From: Gordonia asplenii
GTDB taxonomy: Bacteria; Actinomycetota; Actinomycetes; Mycobacteriales; Mycobacteriaceae
Length of the DNA stretch: 64,000 nt
NCBI RefSeq assembly: GCF_012933505.1
Contig: NZ_JABBNB010000002.1
Location: forward strand, 124,001-188,000
Direction of reading: 5' to 3'
The notes under the pieces are model-generated. The model was not told the DNA's origin. It saw nothing but the letters and a program-made list of their open reading frames with translations, and did no database searches. Positions within the stretch are counted from its first letter, which is position 1, and every line of letters begins with the position of its first letter. A program made the position numbers and the translations under genes. Shown piece by piece: positions 48,984-58,461 of the stretch.

Positions 48984-49661
48984 ATGACCTCTGACGACCC
49001 TCGGGTGATCGGCGCGCTGTGGGGCGTCGACGATGCCGCGCTCTTCGGCTCGCAACTACGTGATGCGTTGCGGGAGCAGGGAGTTCGGCGACTGCAGATC
49101 AACATGTCCGACGACGCCGTGGGCGCGGCGATGCGCATCGGCCACTACGCCGAGCCGATCGAGGCGGTGGTGTTCTGCGACGGCGGCGCGGCGTCGAACA
49201 TCGTCGAATCGCTGTGTACCGTCGCCTCCGACGTCGCGGCGTGGGAAGCGGAAGTTCGCAAACCGCTCGACCCCGACCTGCCCACCGGAGTCCGCGTCGA
49301 CGCGCTGTCGAATGTCGCGTTTCTGCGACGCCCCGCGGAACTCGAATACGCTCAGTGGCGTCGACGCTGGCTCGACGAACACACGCAGGTCGCCATCGAC
49401 ACCCAGTCGACGTTCGGCTACTACCAAAACATCGTGGTGAAACCGTTGACGGACAACGCAATCGGCGTCGACGCCGTCGTCGAGGAACTGTTTCCGATGG
49501 CCGCGATAGGCGATCTGCACGCCTTCTACGGCAGCGGCGGCGACAAAGCGCTGCTGCAGCAACGCCTCGCGGCGATGATGGCCAGCGTCGGGCGGATGGG
49601 CGCCGACCGCGACCTCGACCTGGTCCCGACGTCGCGTTACGACTTCCCGCTCGGCGAATGA
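48984..49661 (+). CDS. EthD-like domain protein
   Basis: 225 residues. The segment YAQWRRRWLDEHTQVAIDTQ followed by FGYYQNIVVK resembles EthD/ferredoxin-like dimeric alpha-beta barrel proteins; EthD relatives serve ring-cleavage or polyketide-tailoring pathways. No catalytic residue can be named. Its stop overlaps the start of the next gene (ATGA), so the two are co-translated. Confidence 0.65.
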   Translation: MTSDDPRVIGALWGVDDAALFGSQLRDALREQGVRRLQINMSDDAVGAAMRIGHYAEPIEAVVFCDGGAASNIVESLCTVASDVAAWEAEVRKPLDPDLPTGVRVDALSNVAFLRRPAELEYAQWRRRWLDEHTQVAIDTQSTFGYYQNIVVKPLTDNAIGVDAVVEELFPMAAIGDLHAFYGSGGDKALLQQRLAAMMASVGRMGADRDLDLVPTSRYDFPLGE

Positions 49662-50329
49662 GCGCGACCCTCGCCACCGACCTGGAATCGGCTGCGACGG
49701 CGGTCCATCACCTGGGCGAGGTGATCGGGACGGTCGCGTTCGCGGCGTCGGGGGCGTTGACCGCGGTGCGCCGCAACCTCGACATCGTCGGGATGGTGGT
49801 GCTGGCGAGTGCGACGGCGCTGGGCGGCGGCATCATCCGCGACGTGATGATCGGGCAGTTCCCGCCGACCGCGTTCACCAATCTGACCTTCCTGATCGCC
49901 GCGACGGTGACCGCGCTGATCATCTTCGTCAAACACCCGGCGCGGATTCTCACCGGTTGGTCGCTGGAGTTCACCGACGCCGTGGGGCTGGGCCTGTTCT
50001 GCGTGACCGGAACCGTCGTCGCCTACGACGGTGGGTTGGGCGCGCCGACCGCGGCGCTGCTCGGCGTCACCACCGGGATCGGCGGCGGCGTGGTGCGCGA
50101 CGTGCTGTCGGGGGAGGTGCCCACCGTGCTGCGCCCCGACTCGCTGTATGCGATTCCCGCGACGGTCGGGGCGGTGGCGACCGCGATCCTGCTCAACTTC
50201 GGGTTGTACAACGCCTGGGTGGGGTTGATCTGCGCCGCGGTCACGACGTCGGTGCGGCTGCTCGCCGTGCGGTACGGCTGGCGCGGGCCGCTGCCGCACT
50301 ACGTTCGGCGGCAACGGCCGGGGGAGTGA
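49658..50329 (+). CDS. TRIC-type (UPF0126) cation channel family membrane protein
   Basis: 223 residues, seven hydrophobic helices arranged as two repeats, each with the family glycine motif followed by R-D (ALGGGIIRDVMIG and GIGGGVVRDVLSG). Bacterial TRIC proteins form trimeric cation channels. It is coupled to the EthD-like gene by a 4-bp overlap. Confidence 0.88.
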   Translation: MSATLATDLESAATAVHHLGEVIGTVAFAASGALTAVRRNLDIVGMVVLASATALGGGIIRDVMIGQFPPTAFTNLTFLIAATVTALIIFVKHPARILTGWSLEFTDAVGLGLFCVTGTVVAYDGGLGAPTAALLGVTTGIGGGVVRDVLSGEVPTVLRPDSLYAIPATVGAVATAILLNFGLYNAWVGLICAAVTTSVRLLAVRYGWRGPLPHYVRRQRPGE

Positions 50330-50376
50330 TCAGCCGTGGCCTCGCGTCGCCCTTTGCCGGCTTGGCCCTGCCCACC

Positions 50377-50430
50377 GCTCGCCGAGTAGATCAAGCGAGC
50401 TTGCGAGCTTGATCGTATCGAGGTGCGGCG
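50377..50430 (+). repeat. Interspersed repeat, copy 1
   Basis: About 54 bp beginning GCTCGCCGAGTAGATC, with CGAGCTTGCGAGC in the middle and CGTATCGAGGTG near the end. A diverged copy in reverse orientation is at 50501-50553. It lies in the 276-bp spacer between convergent genes. Confidence 0.75.
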
Positions 50431-50443
50431 AGGTGCCTCGTCT

Positions 50444-50477
50444 ACTCCCGCACCGGGAGGACGGTCGGGAGTGTTTT
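50444..50477 (+). terminator. Terminator between convergent genes
   Basis: ACTCCCG pairs with CGGGAGT across a 15-nt loop that can itself fold (CACCGGGAGG), followed at once by GTTTTT. It would stop transcription from the TRIC gene. Confidence 0.6.
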
Positions 50478-50500
50478 TGGCTGCGTTGGCATTTCGGCTC

Positions 50501-50553
50501 GCGACACCTCGATACGTGAGATCTCGCAAGCTCGATCTCCCTACTCGGCGGGC
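50501..50553 (-). repeat. Interspersed repeat, copy 2 (inverted)
   Basis: The reverse complement of this stretch reads GCCCGCCGAGTAGGGAG, CGAGCTTGCGAG and CGTATCGAGGTG, matching copy 1 at 50377-50430. The two face each other about 70 bp apart, flanking the terminator, and may be members of a genome-wide palindromic family. Confidence 0.75.
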
Positions 50554-50605
50554 GGGGTGGCGGTGCGTCGTGACTCGTGAGCTCGATCTGTCTAGACGGC
50601 CGGCG

Positions 50606-51448
50606 CTATCCGCCGAATTTCGCGCTGGTGCCGAGGTCGACGGGCAGCGCGGCGCCGGTGATGCCGCGGCCGGTGTCGGCGACGAGGTAGAGCACGGCGT
50701 CGGCGATCGCCTCGGCCTCCACCCAGGGGAGGGGGAGCAGATTGAGTTTCTGCATGATCTCGGCGGTGTCGTCGAGGACGGGATCGTCGAGGTCGGGGCG
50801 GAAGCCGCGCACCATCGGCTCGTTGTCGATCATGGTGGTGCGCACATTGCCCGGGTGGATGGAGTTGACGCGGATGTTCGCCCAGCCCACCTCGTTGGCG
50901 ATCGACTTCGCCATCCCCGCCACGGCATGTTTGGCGCTGGCGTAGTGCACGATTCCCGGCACGCCGCGCAGCCCGGCCATCGACGAGACGAGGATCACCG
51001 AACCACCGCGGCCACCCGCCAGGATGTGCGGTATCGCGACCTTGGTGGTCTGCCATACGCCGGTCACGTTGATGTCCATCATCTCCCGGAATGCCTCCGG
51101 TGCGAGATCCCACGACATGGTCGGAGCTGCGGCGATGCCGGCGTTCGCGACAGCGATGTCGAGTCGCCCGAATCGCTGGACCCCCGCGTCGACCGCGTTC
51201 TGCAGGGCGTCGAGGTCGCGGGTGTCGGCGATCGAAGCGGCGACGGTGCGCCCGGTGGCCTCGACGAGGCGGACGGTCTCGGCGAGATCGGCTTCGGTGG
51301 CCATCGGATACCGGGCGGTCTCGACGTCGGCGCAGCGGTCGACCGCGATGATGTCGGCGCCCTCGGACGCGAGCTTGACCGCGTGCGCACGTCCCTGACC
51401 GCGCGCGGCGCCGGTGATGAACGCGACCTGACCGGTGAGCTTGCCCAT
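50606..51448 (-). CDS. SDR oxidoreductase, mycofactocin-coupled type
   Basis: 280 residues. Classical SDR with the cofactor motif FITGAARGQGRAHAVKLASE; the G-A-A-R-G-Q-G-R-[AS]-H-A form is characteristic of the mycofactocin-coupled subfamily, in which NAD stays bound and is re-oxidised through mycofactocin. Other motifs: NAGIA, VSSMAG (catalytic Ser), YASAKHAV (Tyr-x3-Lys) and HPGNVRTTM. The start at ATG 51448 has AGGAG 5 nt upstream. The substrate is probably an alcohol or ketone. No mycofactocin synthesis genes are in the window. Confidence 0.9.
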   Translation of the reverse strand: MGKLTGQVAFITGAARGQGRAHAVKLASEGADIIAVDRCADVETARYPMATEADLAETVRLVEATGRTVAASIADTRDLDALQNAVDAGVQRFGRLDIAVANAGIAAAPTMSWDLAPEAFREMMDINVTGVWQTTKVAIPHILAGGRGGSVILVSSMAGLRGVPGIVHYASAKHAVAGMAKSIANEVGWANIRVNSIHPGNVRTTMIDNEPMVRGFRPDLDDPVLDDTAEIMQKLNLLPLPWVEAEAIADAVLYLVADTGRGITGAALPVDLGTSAKFGG

Positions 51449-51488
51449 GGTTCTCCTGTCGTCGAGCAAAACTAGAACGTGTTCATTG

Positions 51489-53864
51489 TTACCCGACGAG
51501 GGTGGGCCCGCTCTCGTCGACCGCCGAAACACGAGCCGGAGCGACGACGACCCGGTTCCTGCCACGGTGCTTGGCCTGGTACAACGCGCGATCGGCACGC
51601 TCGAACAGGTCGTCGATCACGGCATCGAGATCGTCGAGACCAGTACTCGGCCGAGCGATCGCGAGCCCGGCCGACGCCGTCACCGCACCGCGCATCTCGC
51701 CGGACCGCTCCGAGCCGCCGCCGATCGCCGCGCGAACCCAATCGGCGCGACGAGCCCAGTGATCGGCATCAGCTGACTCGCCAGAACCGACGGGCGGGCC
51801 GACCAGCAGCGCGGCGAATTCCTCGCCGCCGACCCGGGCGACCGTGTCGGCCGGACCGATCGCCGCGGCGAGTGCGGATCCGGTCGCGGCGAGGAAGCGA
51901 TCTCCGGCCGCATGACCGAACCTGTCGTTGTACGCCTTGAGGTGGTCGACGTCGAGCAGCAGGAGCGCCACCGGCTCGGAGCCGGACAGCCGGGCGCGCA
52001 GTGCGTCGATGAAGGCGCGTCGGTTGGGCAACCCGGTGACCAGATCGGTTCGGCCGAGTTCGTCCAGAATCCGGGTGCGCTCCCAGTCGATTCGCAGGAG
52101 CCGCTCCATCGCGAACGAGAATCGCGCGACGATGATGATCACGATCGCCCCGACGCCGACGGCGATGAACCGCTCGGCGTCGCCCGGCAGCACCCACATC
52201 TCGGCACCGAGTACACCGGCACCGAGCACGGCGATACTCGGCAGGAGCACGACGTGTCGGATCTGTACGAGCGCGAGGCTGACCAGGATCGCGACCGGGG
52301 CCAGCAACGGTACGAGGTCGGTTCCCACCGGAACGACGAGTCGCTGCGTCATCAGACCGGCGATCACCACGGCCATCGCGAGGATGTGCAACTGTGGGCC
52401 GAACCGGCGCGGACGCATCCGCGCCACGGCCATCGCCAGTACGAGCCCGGCCGCGTCGCAGCCGATCAGGGCGATCCGAATCATCTGGTCATGTGCGGTG
52501 AGGTCGGTGATCAGGAATGTCTGAACCGTGATGGTGACGGCGAACGCGGCCAGCGTCGCCATGGCCAGGACCAGTCGACTGCCGCATCCGTGCCGTTCGA
52601 ACTGCTCTCGAAATTGTGCTTCCAGCGGGGGATCGGCGAATCGCATCCGGCCGCAGCGGGCGCGGAGGTTGCTCACCGTAGAGATGTCGTCGGCGCCGCG
52701 TGCCCGCTTCCGCCGCGAGGAGCCGGCGGCCGTCGGCACACAGGCAACCGGGGCCACGGTCTTGTCGCGACCGGTCGCCTTCGCTTGGTACAGGGCCTGG
52801 TCGGCGGCTCGGGTGAGGCTTTGCGCGGTCTCGTCGGCGGCGTCGTCGGGGCAGGTGCCGACCAGCGTCGCGACACCCGCGGACGCCGTCGTCGACCGCT
52901 CGACCGAATCCGCGGCGCTCACCGTTGCGACTTTCGCGCGCAGTGCTTCGGTTCGCAGCCGGGCGTCGGCCGGCGTCGTACGACAGAAGAGCACGGTGAA
53001 CTCCTCGCCCGCATGTCGAGCGACGAAATCATCGGGCTTCGCCGCGTCCTGCAGTGCGGTGGCGATCGACCTGAGCCGGGCGTCGCCCGCGGGATGGCCA
53101 TGGCTGTCGTTGAACGCCTTGAAGTCGTCGAGATCGAGGATCGCCAGACTCACCGGGGCCATCTCCGGCGAGCAGACGGCCGCGCGTAGTCGCTGCTCGG
53201 CGTGACGCCGGTTGGGGATCGACGTCAGGCTGTCGGTGTTGGCGAGCGCGCAGTAGGTTCGATCGGCGTCGAACGTGCGCCGGGAGGTGATCTCCACTCG
53301 GTGCACAGACACCAACGCCGCGACGGCTATCGCACATCCGAGAACGACGGTGTTGCGCTCGACGACGCCCATCGGGATGGTCAGCGCCTCGGTGACGGAG
53401 ATCGCCGCGGCGAAGGTGATGATCACCGGTGCCACGATGATCAGTCGAAGCTGAGTCACGATCAACACCAGCGACAGGGCGATCGGGTAGGTCACCGGCA
53501 GCGGATCGTGGCCGGCTCGGTAGAGCACGATGCGGGTGGCCATCAACACGGCGACCTGCAGGCCGACGGCGCCGACGAACAATGCAGCCGAGATACGTCG
53601 GTGCAGTGGACGCGCCTGGCTGGCGAAACCCAGGCCGCTCGATAGGGCGACCGCGACCAGGAACAACGGCCCCAGCGTCGATCGATCCGATTCCGCGGGG
53701 CTGAAGAAGGTGAGATAAGCGCCGACGATCAGCGAGAAGATCGACACCGCCGTCCACGCCTCCAGGCGCAGGCGTCTGCCGTCCGCGTAGAAGGATTGGC
53801 GGAACCGCTCCTCGGTGGCCGGGTCGTCGAAGGCGGCGATGAGCATGGGGAGGCGGGGTCTCAC
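51489..53864 (-). CDS. Membrane diguanylate cyclase with two [membrane-GGDEF] halves
   Basis: 791 residues built as an internal duplication. Each half starts with a basic segment (EERFRQSF, then EAQFREQF), followed by five or six membrane helices and a GGDEF domain. The first cyclase (about 210-375) has IPNRRHAEQRL, DLDDFKAFNDSHGHPAGD and a degenerate HAGEEF at about 286; the second (about 600-770) has LPNRRAFIDAL, DVDHLKAYNDRFGHAAGD and the intact VGGEEF at about 680. GGDEF domains make cyclic di-GMP; the first may be weak or regulatory. A fusion of two tandem paralogues is likely. The start at 53864 (GTG) or 53846 (ATG) is uncertain. Confidence 0.9.
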   Translation of the reverse strand: MRPRLPMLIAAFDDPATEERFRQSFYADGRRLRLEAWTAVSIFSLIVGAYLTFFSPAESDRSTLGPLFLVAVALSSGLGFASQARPLHRRISAALFVGAVGLQVAVLMATRIVLYRAGHDPLPVTYPIALSLVLIVTQLRLIIVAPVIITFAAAISVTEALTIPMGVVERNTVVLGCAIAVAALVSVHRVEITSRRTFDADRTYCALANTDSLTSIPNRRHAEQRLRAAVCSPEMAPVSLAILDLDDFKAFNDSHGHPAGDARLRSIATALQDAAKPDDFVARHAGEEFTVLFCRTTPADARLRTEALRAKVATVSAADSVERSTTASAGVATLVGTCPDDAADETAQSLTRAADQALYQAKATGRDKTVAPVACVPTAAGSSRRKRARGADDISTVSNLRARCGRMRFADPPLEAQFREQFERHGCGSRLVLAMATLAAFAVTITVQTFLITDLTAHDQMIRIALIGCDAAGLVLAMAVARMRPRRFGPQLHILAMAVVIAGLMTQRLVVPVGTDLVPLLAPVAILVSLALVQIRHVVLLPSIAVLGAGVLGAEMWVLPGDAERFIAVGVGAIVIIIVARFSFAMERLLRIDWERTRILDELGRTDLVTGLPNRRAFIDALRARLSGSEPVALLLLDVDHLKAYNDRFGHAAGDRFLAATGSALAAAIGPADTVARVGGEEFAALLVGPPVGSGESADADHWARRADWVRAAIGGGSERSGEMRGAVTASAGLAIARPSTGLDDLDAVIDDLFERADRALYQAKHRGRNRVVVAPARVSAVDESGPTLVG

Positions 53865-53982
53865 CGGCGATCGGGTGCTCGCGTGAACTATCGCACTACC
53901 TCCCCTGAGACACCTGGATGATCGAAAACTCTTACCTGAACATCGTGAATCGAGGCTGCGACGTTATCTCCGGTCCGCCGAT

Positions 53983-54025
53983 TTGGGATCAGACACGGAC
54001 TTCTCTACACTAGAGCGGTTGCCTG
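53983..54025 (+). promoter_or_regulatory. Ribosomal promoter, rpsH unit
   Basis: -35 TTGGGA, 17-nt spacer and -10 TACACT, then CTAGAGCGGTTGCCTG (54010-54025), identical over 16 nt to the rplN promoter. The 348-bp stretch 53865-54212 holds this promoter and an untranslated leader of nearly 190 nt; no gene is seen. Confidence 0.65.
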
Positions 54026-54212
54026 TGCCCTCAGTGCACCGGTTTCCCATAACTGAATAGTCTCCGGTGCCGGCGAAAAGCCAGGGGCATCGGCGGCGAG
54101 AACCTATTTACAACTATCCGCTTCGTAGAAGGCCCACCGGAGAGAACGGGACGTCGAACTCCCGCGACCTGCGTTGCATGGGAACCGCTACGAGAAAGGT
54201 TGACGGTCAACC

Positions 54213-54611
54213 ATGACCATGACTGACCCGATCGCAGACTTCTTGACGCGTCTGCGTAACGCCAACTCGGCGTATCACGACGAGGTGAAGTTGCCCGCCT
54301 CGAAGATCAAGGCGAACATCGCCGAGATCCTCAAGCGCGAGGGCTACATCACCGATTACCGTACCGAGGACGCCGAAGTCGGCAAGAACCTCGTCGTCAC
54401 CCTGAAGTACGGCCCGAGCCGTGAGCGCAGCATCGCTGGTCTGCGCCGCGTCTCCAAGCCCGGTCTTCGGGTGTATGCAAAGTCCACCAACCTGCCCAAG
54501 GTGCTCGGCGGCCTCGGCGTGGCGATCATCTCCACGTCCTCCGGCCTGCTGACCGATCGCCAGGCAGCCAACCAGGGCGTGGGCGGCGAAGTCCTCGCTT
54601 ACGTCTGGTAG
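54213..54611 (+). CDS. rpsH: 30S ribosomal protein S8
   Basis: 132 residues beginning [20 protein letters not shown], the mycobacterial form of uS8, ending with [21 protein letters not shown]8 binds 16S rRNA and represses its operon in E. coli. A perfect palindrome GTTGAC-G-GTCAAC lies between the AGAAAGG ribosome site and the ATG, which could fold next to the start. It is the first gene of the right-hand ribosomal segment. Confidence 0.98.
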   Translation: MTMTDPIADFLTRLRNANSAYHDEVKLPASKIKANIAEILKREGYITDYRTEDAEVGKNLVVTLKYGPSRERSIAGLRRVSKPGLRVYAKSTNLPKVLGGLGVAIISTSSGLLTDRQAANQGVGGEVLAYVW

Positions 54612-54624
54612 GGGAAGCGTAGAT

Positions 54625-55161
54625 ATGTCGCGTATTGGTAAGAATCCCATCGCAATCCCGGCCGGCGTCGACGTCACCATCGACGGCCAGGACGTCACGG
54701 TCAAGGGCCCGAAGGGCGAATTGAGCCTGACTGTCGCAGAGCCCATCGCCGTGGCCGTGGAAGAGAAGAACATCGTCGTCACTCGTCCCAACGACGAGCG
54801 TCGCAACCGCGCCCTGCACGGGCTCAACCGCTCGCTGATCAACAACCTGGTCATCGGCGTCACCCAGGGTTACACCACCAAGATGGAAATCTACGGTGTC
54901 GGTTACCGCGTGCAGGCCAAGGGCCGCGACCTCGAGTTCGCCCTCGGTTACAGCCACCCCGTTCCGATCGAGGCCCCCGAAGGCATCAACTTCGCCGTCG
55001 AGTCGCCCACCAAGTTCTCGGTCTCGGGTATTGACAAGCAGCAAGTCGGCCAGATCTCGGCGAACATCCGCCGCCTGCGTCGCCCCGACCCGTACAAGGG
55101 CAAGGGCATTCGCTACGAGGGTGAGCAGATCCGTCGCAAGGTCGGAAAGACGGGTAAGTAG
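54625..55161 (+). CDS. rplF: 50S ribosomal protein L6
   Basis: 178 residues, uL6 family: [20 protein letters not shown] at the start, [11 protein letters not shown] and the C-terminal signature [19 protein letters not shown]. It binds 23S rRNA near the factor-binding site. Spaced 13 nt from rpsH and 3 nt from rplR. Confidence 0.98.
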   Translation: MSRIGKNPIAIPAGVDVTIDGQDVTVKGPKGELSLTVAEPIAVAVEEKNIVVTRPNDERRNRALHGLNRSLINNLVIGVTQGYTTKMEIYGVGYRVQAKGRDLEFALGYSHPVPIEAPEGINFAVESPTKFSVSGIDKQQVGQISANIRRLRRPDPYKGKGIRYEGEQIRRKVGKTGK

Positions 55162-55164
55162 GAA

Positions 55165-55581
55165 ATGGCTGAAACAACCACTGAAACCAACAAGACCACC
55201 AAGCGCAAGCCGGTCGGCAAGGACGTCTCGACTCGTCGTCGCGTCTCCAACTCGCGCCGCCACTTCCGCCTGCGCAAGAAGGTCTCCGGCACCGCCGAGC
55301 GGCCGCGTCTGGTCGTCAACCGCAGCTCGCGGCACATCCACGTGCAGCTCGTCGACGACCTGGTCGGCAAGACCCTGGCCGCGGCGTCGTCCATCGAGGC
55401 CGACGTCCGGGCAGCGGGCGGCGACAAGACCGCGCAGAGCCGCAAGGTCGGCGAGCTCATCGCGGCTCGGGCCAAGGCCGCCGGCGTGACCGCCGTGGTC
55501 TTCGACCGTGGTGGACACGACTACCACGGCCGTATCGCGGCGCTGGCCGACGCCGCCCGCGAGGGAGGCCTCGACTTCTAA
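55165..55581 (+). CDS. rplR: 50S ribosomal protein L18
   Basis: 138 residues, uL18 family: [40 protein letters not shown] and late [20 protein letters not shown]. It binds 5S rRNA together with L5. The N-terminus has a 20-residue Thr/Lys-rich extension ([15 protein letters not shown]) common in actinobacteria. Confidence 0.98.
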   Translation: MAETTTETNKTTKRKPVGKDVSTRRRVSNSRRHFRLRKKVSGTAERPRLVVNRSSRHIHVQLVDDLVGKTLAAASSIEADVRAAGGDKTAQSRKVGELIAARAKAAGVTAVVFDRGGHDYHGRIAALADAAREGGLDF

Positions 55582-55627
55582 TGAGCATGTTCGCAACTTT
55601 CACCACCAAGACCGGAGGAGTCCTCTG

Positions 55628-56272
55628 ATGCCCGGACGTCAGCGTGACGGCGGGAACGGACCCGCCGGAGACAACAACAGCAACAACGGCAACGACCGCC
55701 GTGGCGGCGGCCGCGGCCGCCGCGACGATCGGAACAACGGCCGCGACCAGGATCGCAACCAGCTCGAGCGCGTCGTAGCGATCAACCGGGTGTCGAAGGT
55801 CGTCAAGGGTGGTCGTCGGTTCTCCTTCACCGCTCTCGTCGTCGTCGGCGACGGCCAGGGTCTGGTCGGTGTCGGATACGGCAAGGCCAAGGAAGTTCCC
55901 GCGGCGATCCAGAAGGGCGTCGAAGAGGCTCGCAAGAACTTCTTCCGCGTTCCGCTGATCGGCGGCACCGTGACCCACCCCGTTCAGGGTGAGGCCGCGG
56001 CCGGTGTCGTGATGCTGCGCCCGGCCAGCCCCGGTACCGGTGTGATCGCCGGTGGCGCGGTGCGTGCCGTGCTGGAGTGCGCGGGCGTCCACGACGTCCT
56101 CGCCAAGAGCCTCGGCTCGGACAACGCGATCAACGTCGTCCACGCAACGGTGGCGGCCCTCAAGATGCTGCAGCGTCCCGAAGAGGTCGCCGCACGCCGC
56201 GGGCTGCCGATCGAAGATGTTGCGCCTGCAGGCATGCTGCGTGCACGTGCGCTGGCACAAGGAGCGAAGTGA
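55628..56272 (+). CDS. rpsE: 30S ribosomal protein S5
   Basis: 214 residues, uS5 family: [39 protein letters not shown] and [18 protein letters not shown]. The first 45 residues are a Gly/Asn/Arg-rich tail ([17 protein letters not shown]), normal for actinobacterial S5. ATG 55628 follows GGAGGAG; a longer in-frame reading from 55508 would overlap rplR and is rejected. The stop shares a base with the rpmD ATG. Confidence 0.97.
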   Translation: MPGRQRDGGNGPAGDNNSNNGNDRRGGGRGRRDDRNNGRDQDRNQLERVVAINRVSKVVKGGRRFSFTALVVVGDGQGLVGVGYGKAKEVPAAIQKGVEEARKNFFRVPLIGGTVTHPVQGEAAAGVVMLRPASPGTGVIAGGAVRAVLECAGVHDVLAKSLGSDNAINVVHATVAALKMLQRPEEVAARRGLPIEDVAPAGMLRARALAQGAK

Positions 56273-56451
56273 TGGCACAGCTGAAGATCACCCAGATCAA
56301 GGGCACCATCGGTACCAAGAGCAATCAGCGTGACAGCCTGCGGACCCTCGGCCTTCGCGGCATCCGCAAGTCGGTCACCCGCGAGGACACCCCGGCCAAC
56401 CGCGGCCTCATCAACGTGGTGCGCCACCTCGTGACAGTCGAAGAGGTTTAA
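56272..56451 (+). CDS. rpmD: 50S ribosomal protein L30
   Basis: 59 residues, uL30 family: [27 protein letters not shown] and [15 protein letters not shown]. It starts on the last base of the rpsE stop codon; rplO follows 3 nt after its stop. Confidence 0.97.
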   Translation: MAQLKITQIKGTIGTKSNQRDSLRTLGLRGIRKSVTREDTPANRGLINVVRHLVTVEEV

Positions 56452-56454
56452 GCA

Positions 56455-56895
56455 ATGACCATCAAACTCCACCACCTTCGCCCCGCGCCGGGCGCGAAGA
56501 CCGAGAAGACCCGCGTGGGTCGCGGTGAGGGTTCCAAGGGTAAGACCGCGGGCCGCGGCACCAAGGGCACCAAGGCACGCAAGAACGTGCCTGCCGCCTT
56601 CGAGGGCGGGCAGATGCCGCTGCACATGCGGCTGCCGAAGCTCAAGGGCTTCAAGAACCGCAACCGGGTCGAGTACCAGGTCGTCAACGTCGGCGATCTG
56701 GCCGAGCTGTTCCCGGCCGGTGGCACCGTCGGCGTCGCGGAACTCGTCGCCAAGGGCGCGGTCCGCAAGAACCAGCTCGTCAAGGTTCTCGGCGACGGAG
56801 AGCTGTCGGTGGCGCTGAACATCACCGCTGACAAATTCTCGTCTTCGGCCAAGGAGAAGATCTCCGCGGCCGGCGGCACGGTCACCGAACTGTAG
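56455..56895 (+). CDS. rplO: 50S ribosomal protein L15
   Basis: 146 residues, uL15 family: [53 protein letters not shown] and [14 protein letters not shown]. It binds 23S rRNA and is followed by a large terminator, so secY-adk-map is a separate transcript. Confidence 0.98.
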   Translation: MTIKLHHLRPAPGAKTEKTRVGRGEGSKGKTAGRGTKGTKARKNVPAAFEGGQMPLHMRLPKLKGFKNRNRVEYQVVNVGDLAELFPAGGTVGVAELVAKGAVRKNQLVKVLGDGELSVALNITADKFSSSAKEKISAAGGTVTEL

Positions 56896-56902
56896 TCTGC
56901 TC

Positions 56903-56983
56903 CCGTCGGGCGAGTGGTGGGCGAGGCCGGCCTGCAACTGCAGGTCAGCCTCGTTGACCACCTCGCCCGACGGTTTGCTTTTT
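56903..56983 (+). terminator. Compound terminator after rplO
   Basis: A long outer stem (CCGTCGGGCGAG near 56903 with CTCGCCCGACGG ending at 56973) encloses smaller stems (GCGAGGC/GCCTCGT and CCTGC/GCAGG), followed by TTTGCTTTTT. It separates rplO from the secY promoter. Confidence 0.85.
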
Positions 56984-56992
56984 CGCGTGCTG

Positions 56993-57014
56993 TTAGAGTT
57001 TCAAGCGTTGCCTG
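56993..57014 (+). promoter_or_regulatory. secY promoter/initiation region
   Basis: A -10-like TTAGAG at 56993 is followed by GCGTTGCCTG (57005-57014), a one-base-shorter form of the GCGGTTGCCTG element downstream of the -10 boxes of rplN and rpsH. The shared element suggests a common initiation sequence for the translation-apparatus genes here. The leader to secY is about 130 nt. Confidence 0.5.
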
Positions 57015-57141
57015 TTCGACTCGGCGGGGGTTGCCTCGCGTTTCCCGCGCCCGCGGTCGGACTCGAGAAGAACTTTGTTGTCAGTCGTCGACGCCGCGTC
57101 ACCGCCAGACGCGCTCGTCCGACGCAGCCTAGGAGGAATTA

Positions 57142-58461
57142 GTGCTCTCGCCCCTCGTCGCGGCCTTTCGCACGCCCGATCTGAGGAAGAAGATCCTCTT
57201 CGTCGTCGGCATCTTGATCCTGTACCGGCTCGGTGCGACGCTTCCGTCGCCCGGCGTCGACTACCGCGCGGTCAATGCGTGCCTCGACGAAGTCTCGAAG
57301 GGGTCGTCGGCTGACATCTACTCGCTGATCAACATGTTCTCCGGCGGCGCGCTGCTGCAGCTGTCGGTGTTCGCGATCGGCATCATGCCCTACATCACCG
57401 CCAGCATCATCGTGCAGCTGCTGACCGTGGTCATTCCGCGCTTCGAGCAGTTGCGCAAGGAGGGCCAGTCCGGGCAGGCCAAGATGACGCAGTACACGCG
57501 GTACCTGACCGTGGGTCTGGCGATCCTGCAGTCCACCGGCATCGTGGCCCTCGCGGCCCGCGGCGACCTCCTGCGCAACTGCAGCCGCTCGAACGACATC
57601 ATCCACGACAAGTCGATCTGGTCGTACATCGTGATCGTCGCAGTGATGGTCGCCGGAGCGTGTGTGGTCATGTGGTTCGGTGAGCTGATCACCGAGCGCG
57701 GCATCGGCAACGGCATGTCGCTGCTGATCTTCGCCGGTATCGCCTCCCGCATCCCCGCCGAGGGCAAGAACATCTACGACTCGGGCACCCTGCGCTTCGT
57801 GCTGGTGTGTGTCGCCGCCTTGGTGATCCTCGCCGGAGTGGTATTCATCGAGCAGGGCCAGCGTCGGATTCCGGTGCAGTACGCCAAACGGATGGTCGGG
57901 CGCAAGATGTACGGCGGATCGTCGACGTATCTGCCGCTGAAGGTCAATCAGGCCGGCGTCATCCCGGTGATCTTCGCATCGTCGCTGCTCTATCTGCCGC
58001 AGTTGATCCTGCAGCTGACCGGCAGCAACGACGGTGAGCAATCCGGGTGGCAGAAGTTCATCAGCAATTACCTGACCGATCCGGGTAACTGGGTGTACAT
58101 CCTGGTGTACTTCGCATTGATCATCTTCTTCACCTACTTCTATGTCGCGGTGACCTTCAACCCCGAAGAACGCGCCGACGACATGAGGAAATACGGCGGC
58201 TTCATCCCGGGTATCCGCCCGGGGCAGCCGACGGCCGATTACCTCGGGTATGTGCTATCGCGTATCACGCTGCCGGGATCGTTCTACCTCGGTATCATCG
58301 CGGTGTTGCCCAACCTGTTCCTGGAAATCGGCAACTCGGGCGTTCAGAACATGCCGTTCGGCGGCACTTCCGTGTTGATCATGGTGGTCGTCGCGCTCGA
58401 CTCCGTTAAGCAAGTCAATAGCCAGTTGATGCAGCGCAAGTACGAAGGATTCCTCAAGTGA
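57142..58461 (+). CDS. secY: Preprotein translocase subunit SecY
   Basis: 439 residues, ten membrane helices. Family segments: [56 protein letters not shown] (conserved loop), [15 protein letters not shown] and [11 protein letters not shown]. SecY is the pore of the Sec translocon. GTG 57142 has AGGAGG 5 nt upstream. Its end overlaps the adk start (GTGA). Confidence 0.98.
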   Translation: MLSPLVAAFRTPDLRKKILFVVGILILYRLGATLPSPGVDYRAVNACLDEVSKGSSADIYSLINMFSGGALLQLSVFAIGIMPYITASIIVQLLTVVIPRFEQLRKEGQSGQAKMTQYTRYLTVGLAILQSTGIVALAARGDLLRNCSRSNDIIHDKSIWSYIVIVAVMVAGACVVMWFGELITERGIGNGMSLLIFAGIASRIPAEGKNIYDSGTLRFVLVCVAALVILAGVVFIEQGQRRIPVQYAKRMVGRKMYGGSSTYLPLKVNQAGVIPVIFASSLLYLPQLILQLTGSNDGEQSGWQKFISNYLTDPGNWVYILVYFALIIFFTYFYVAVTFNPEERADDMRKYGGFIPGIRPGQPTADYLGYVLSRITLPGSFYLGIIAVLPNLFLEIGNSGVQNMPFGGTSVLIMVVVALDSVKQVNSQLMQRKYEGFLK

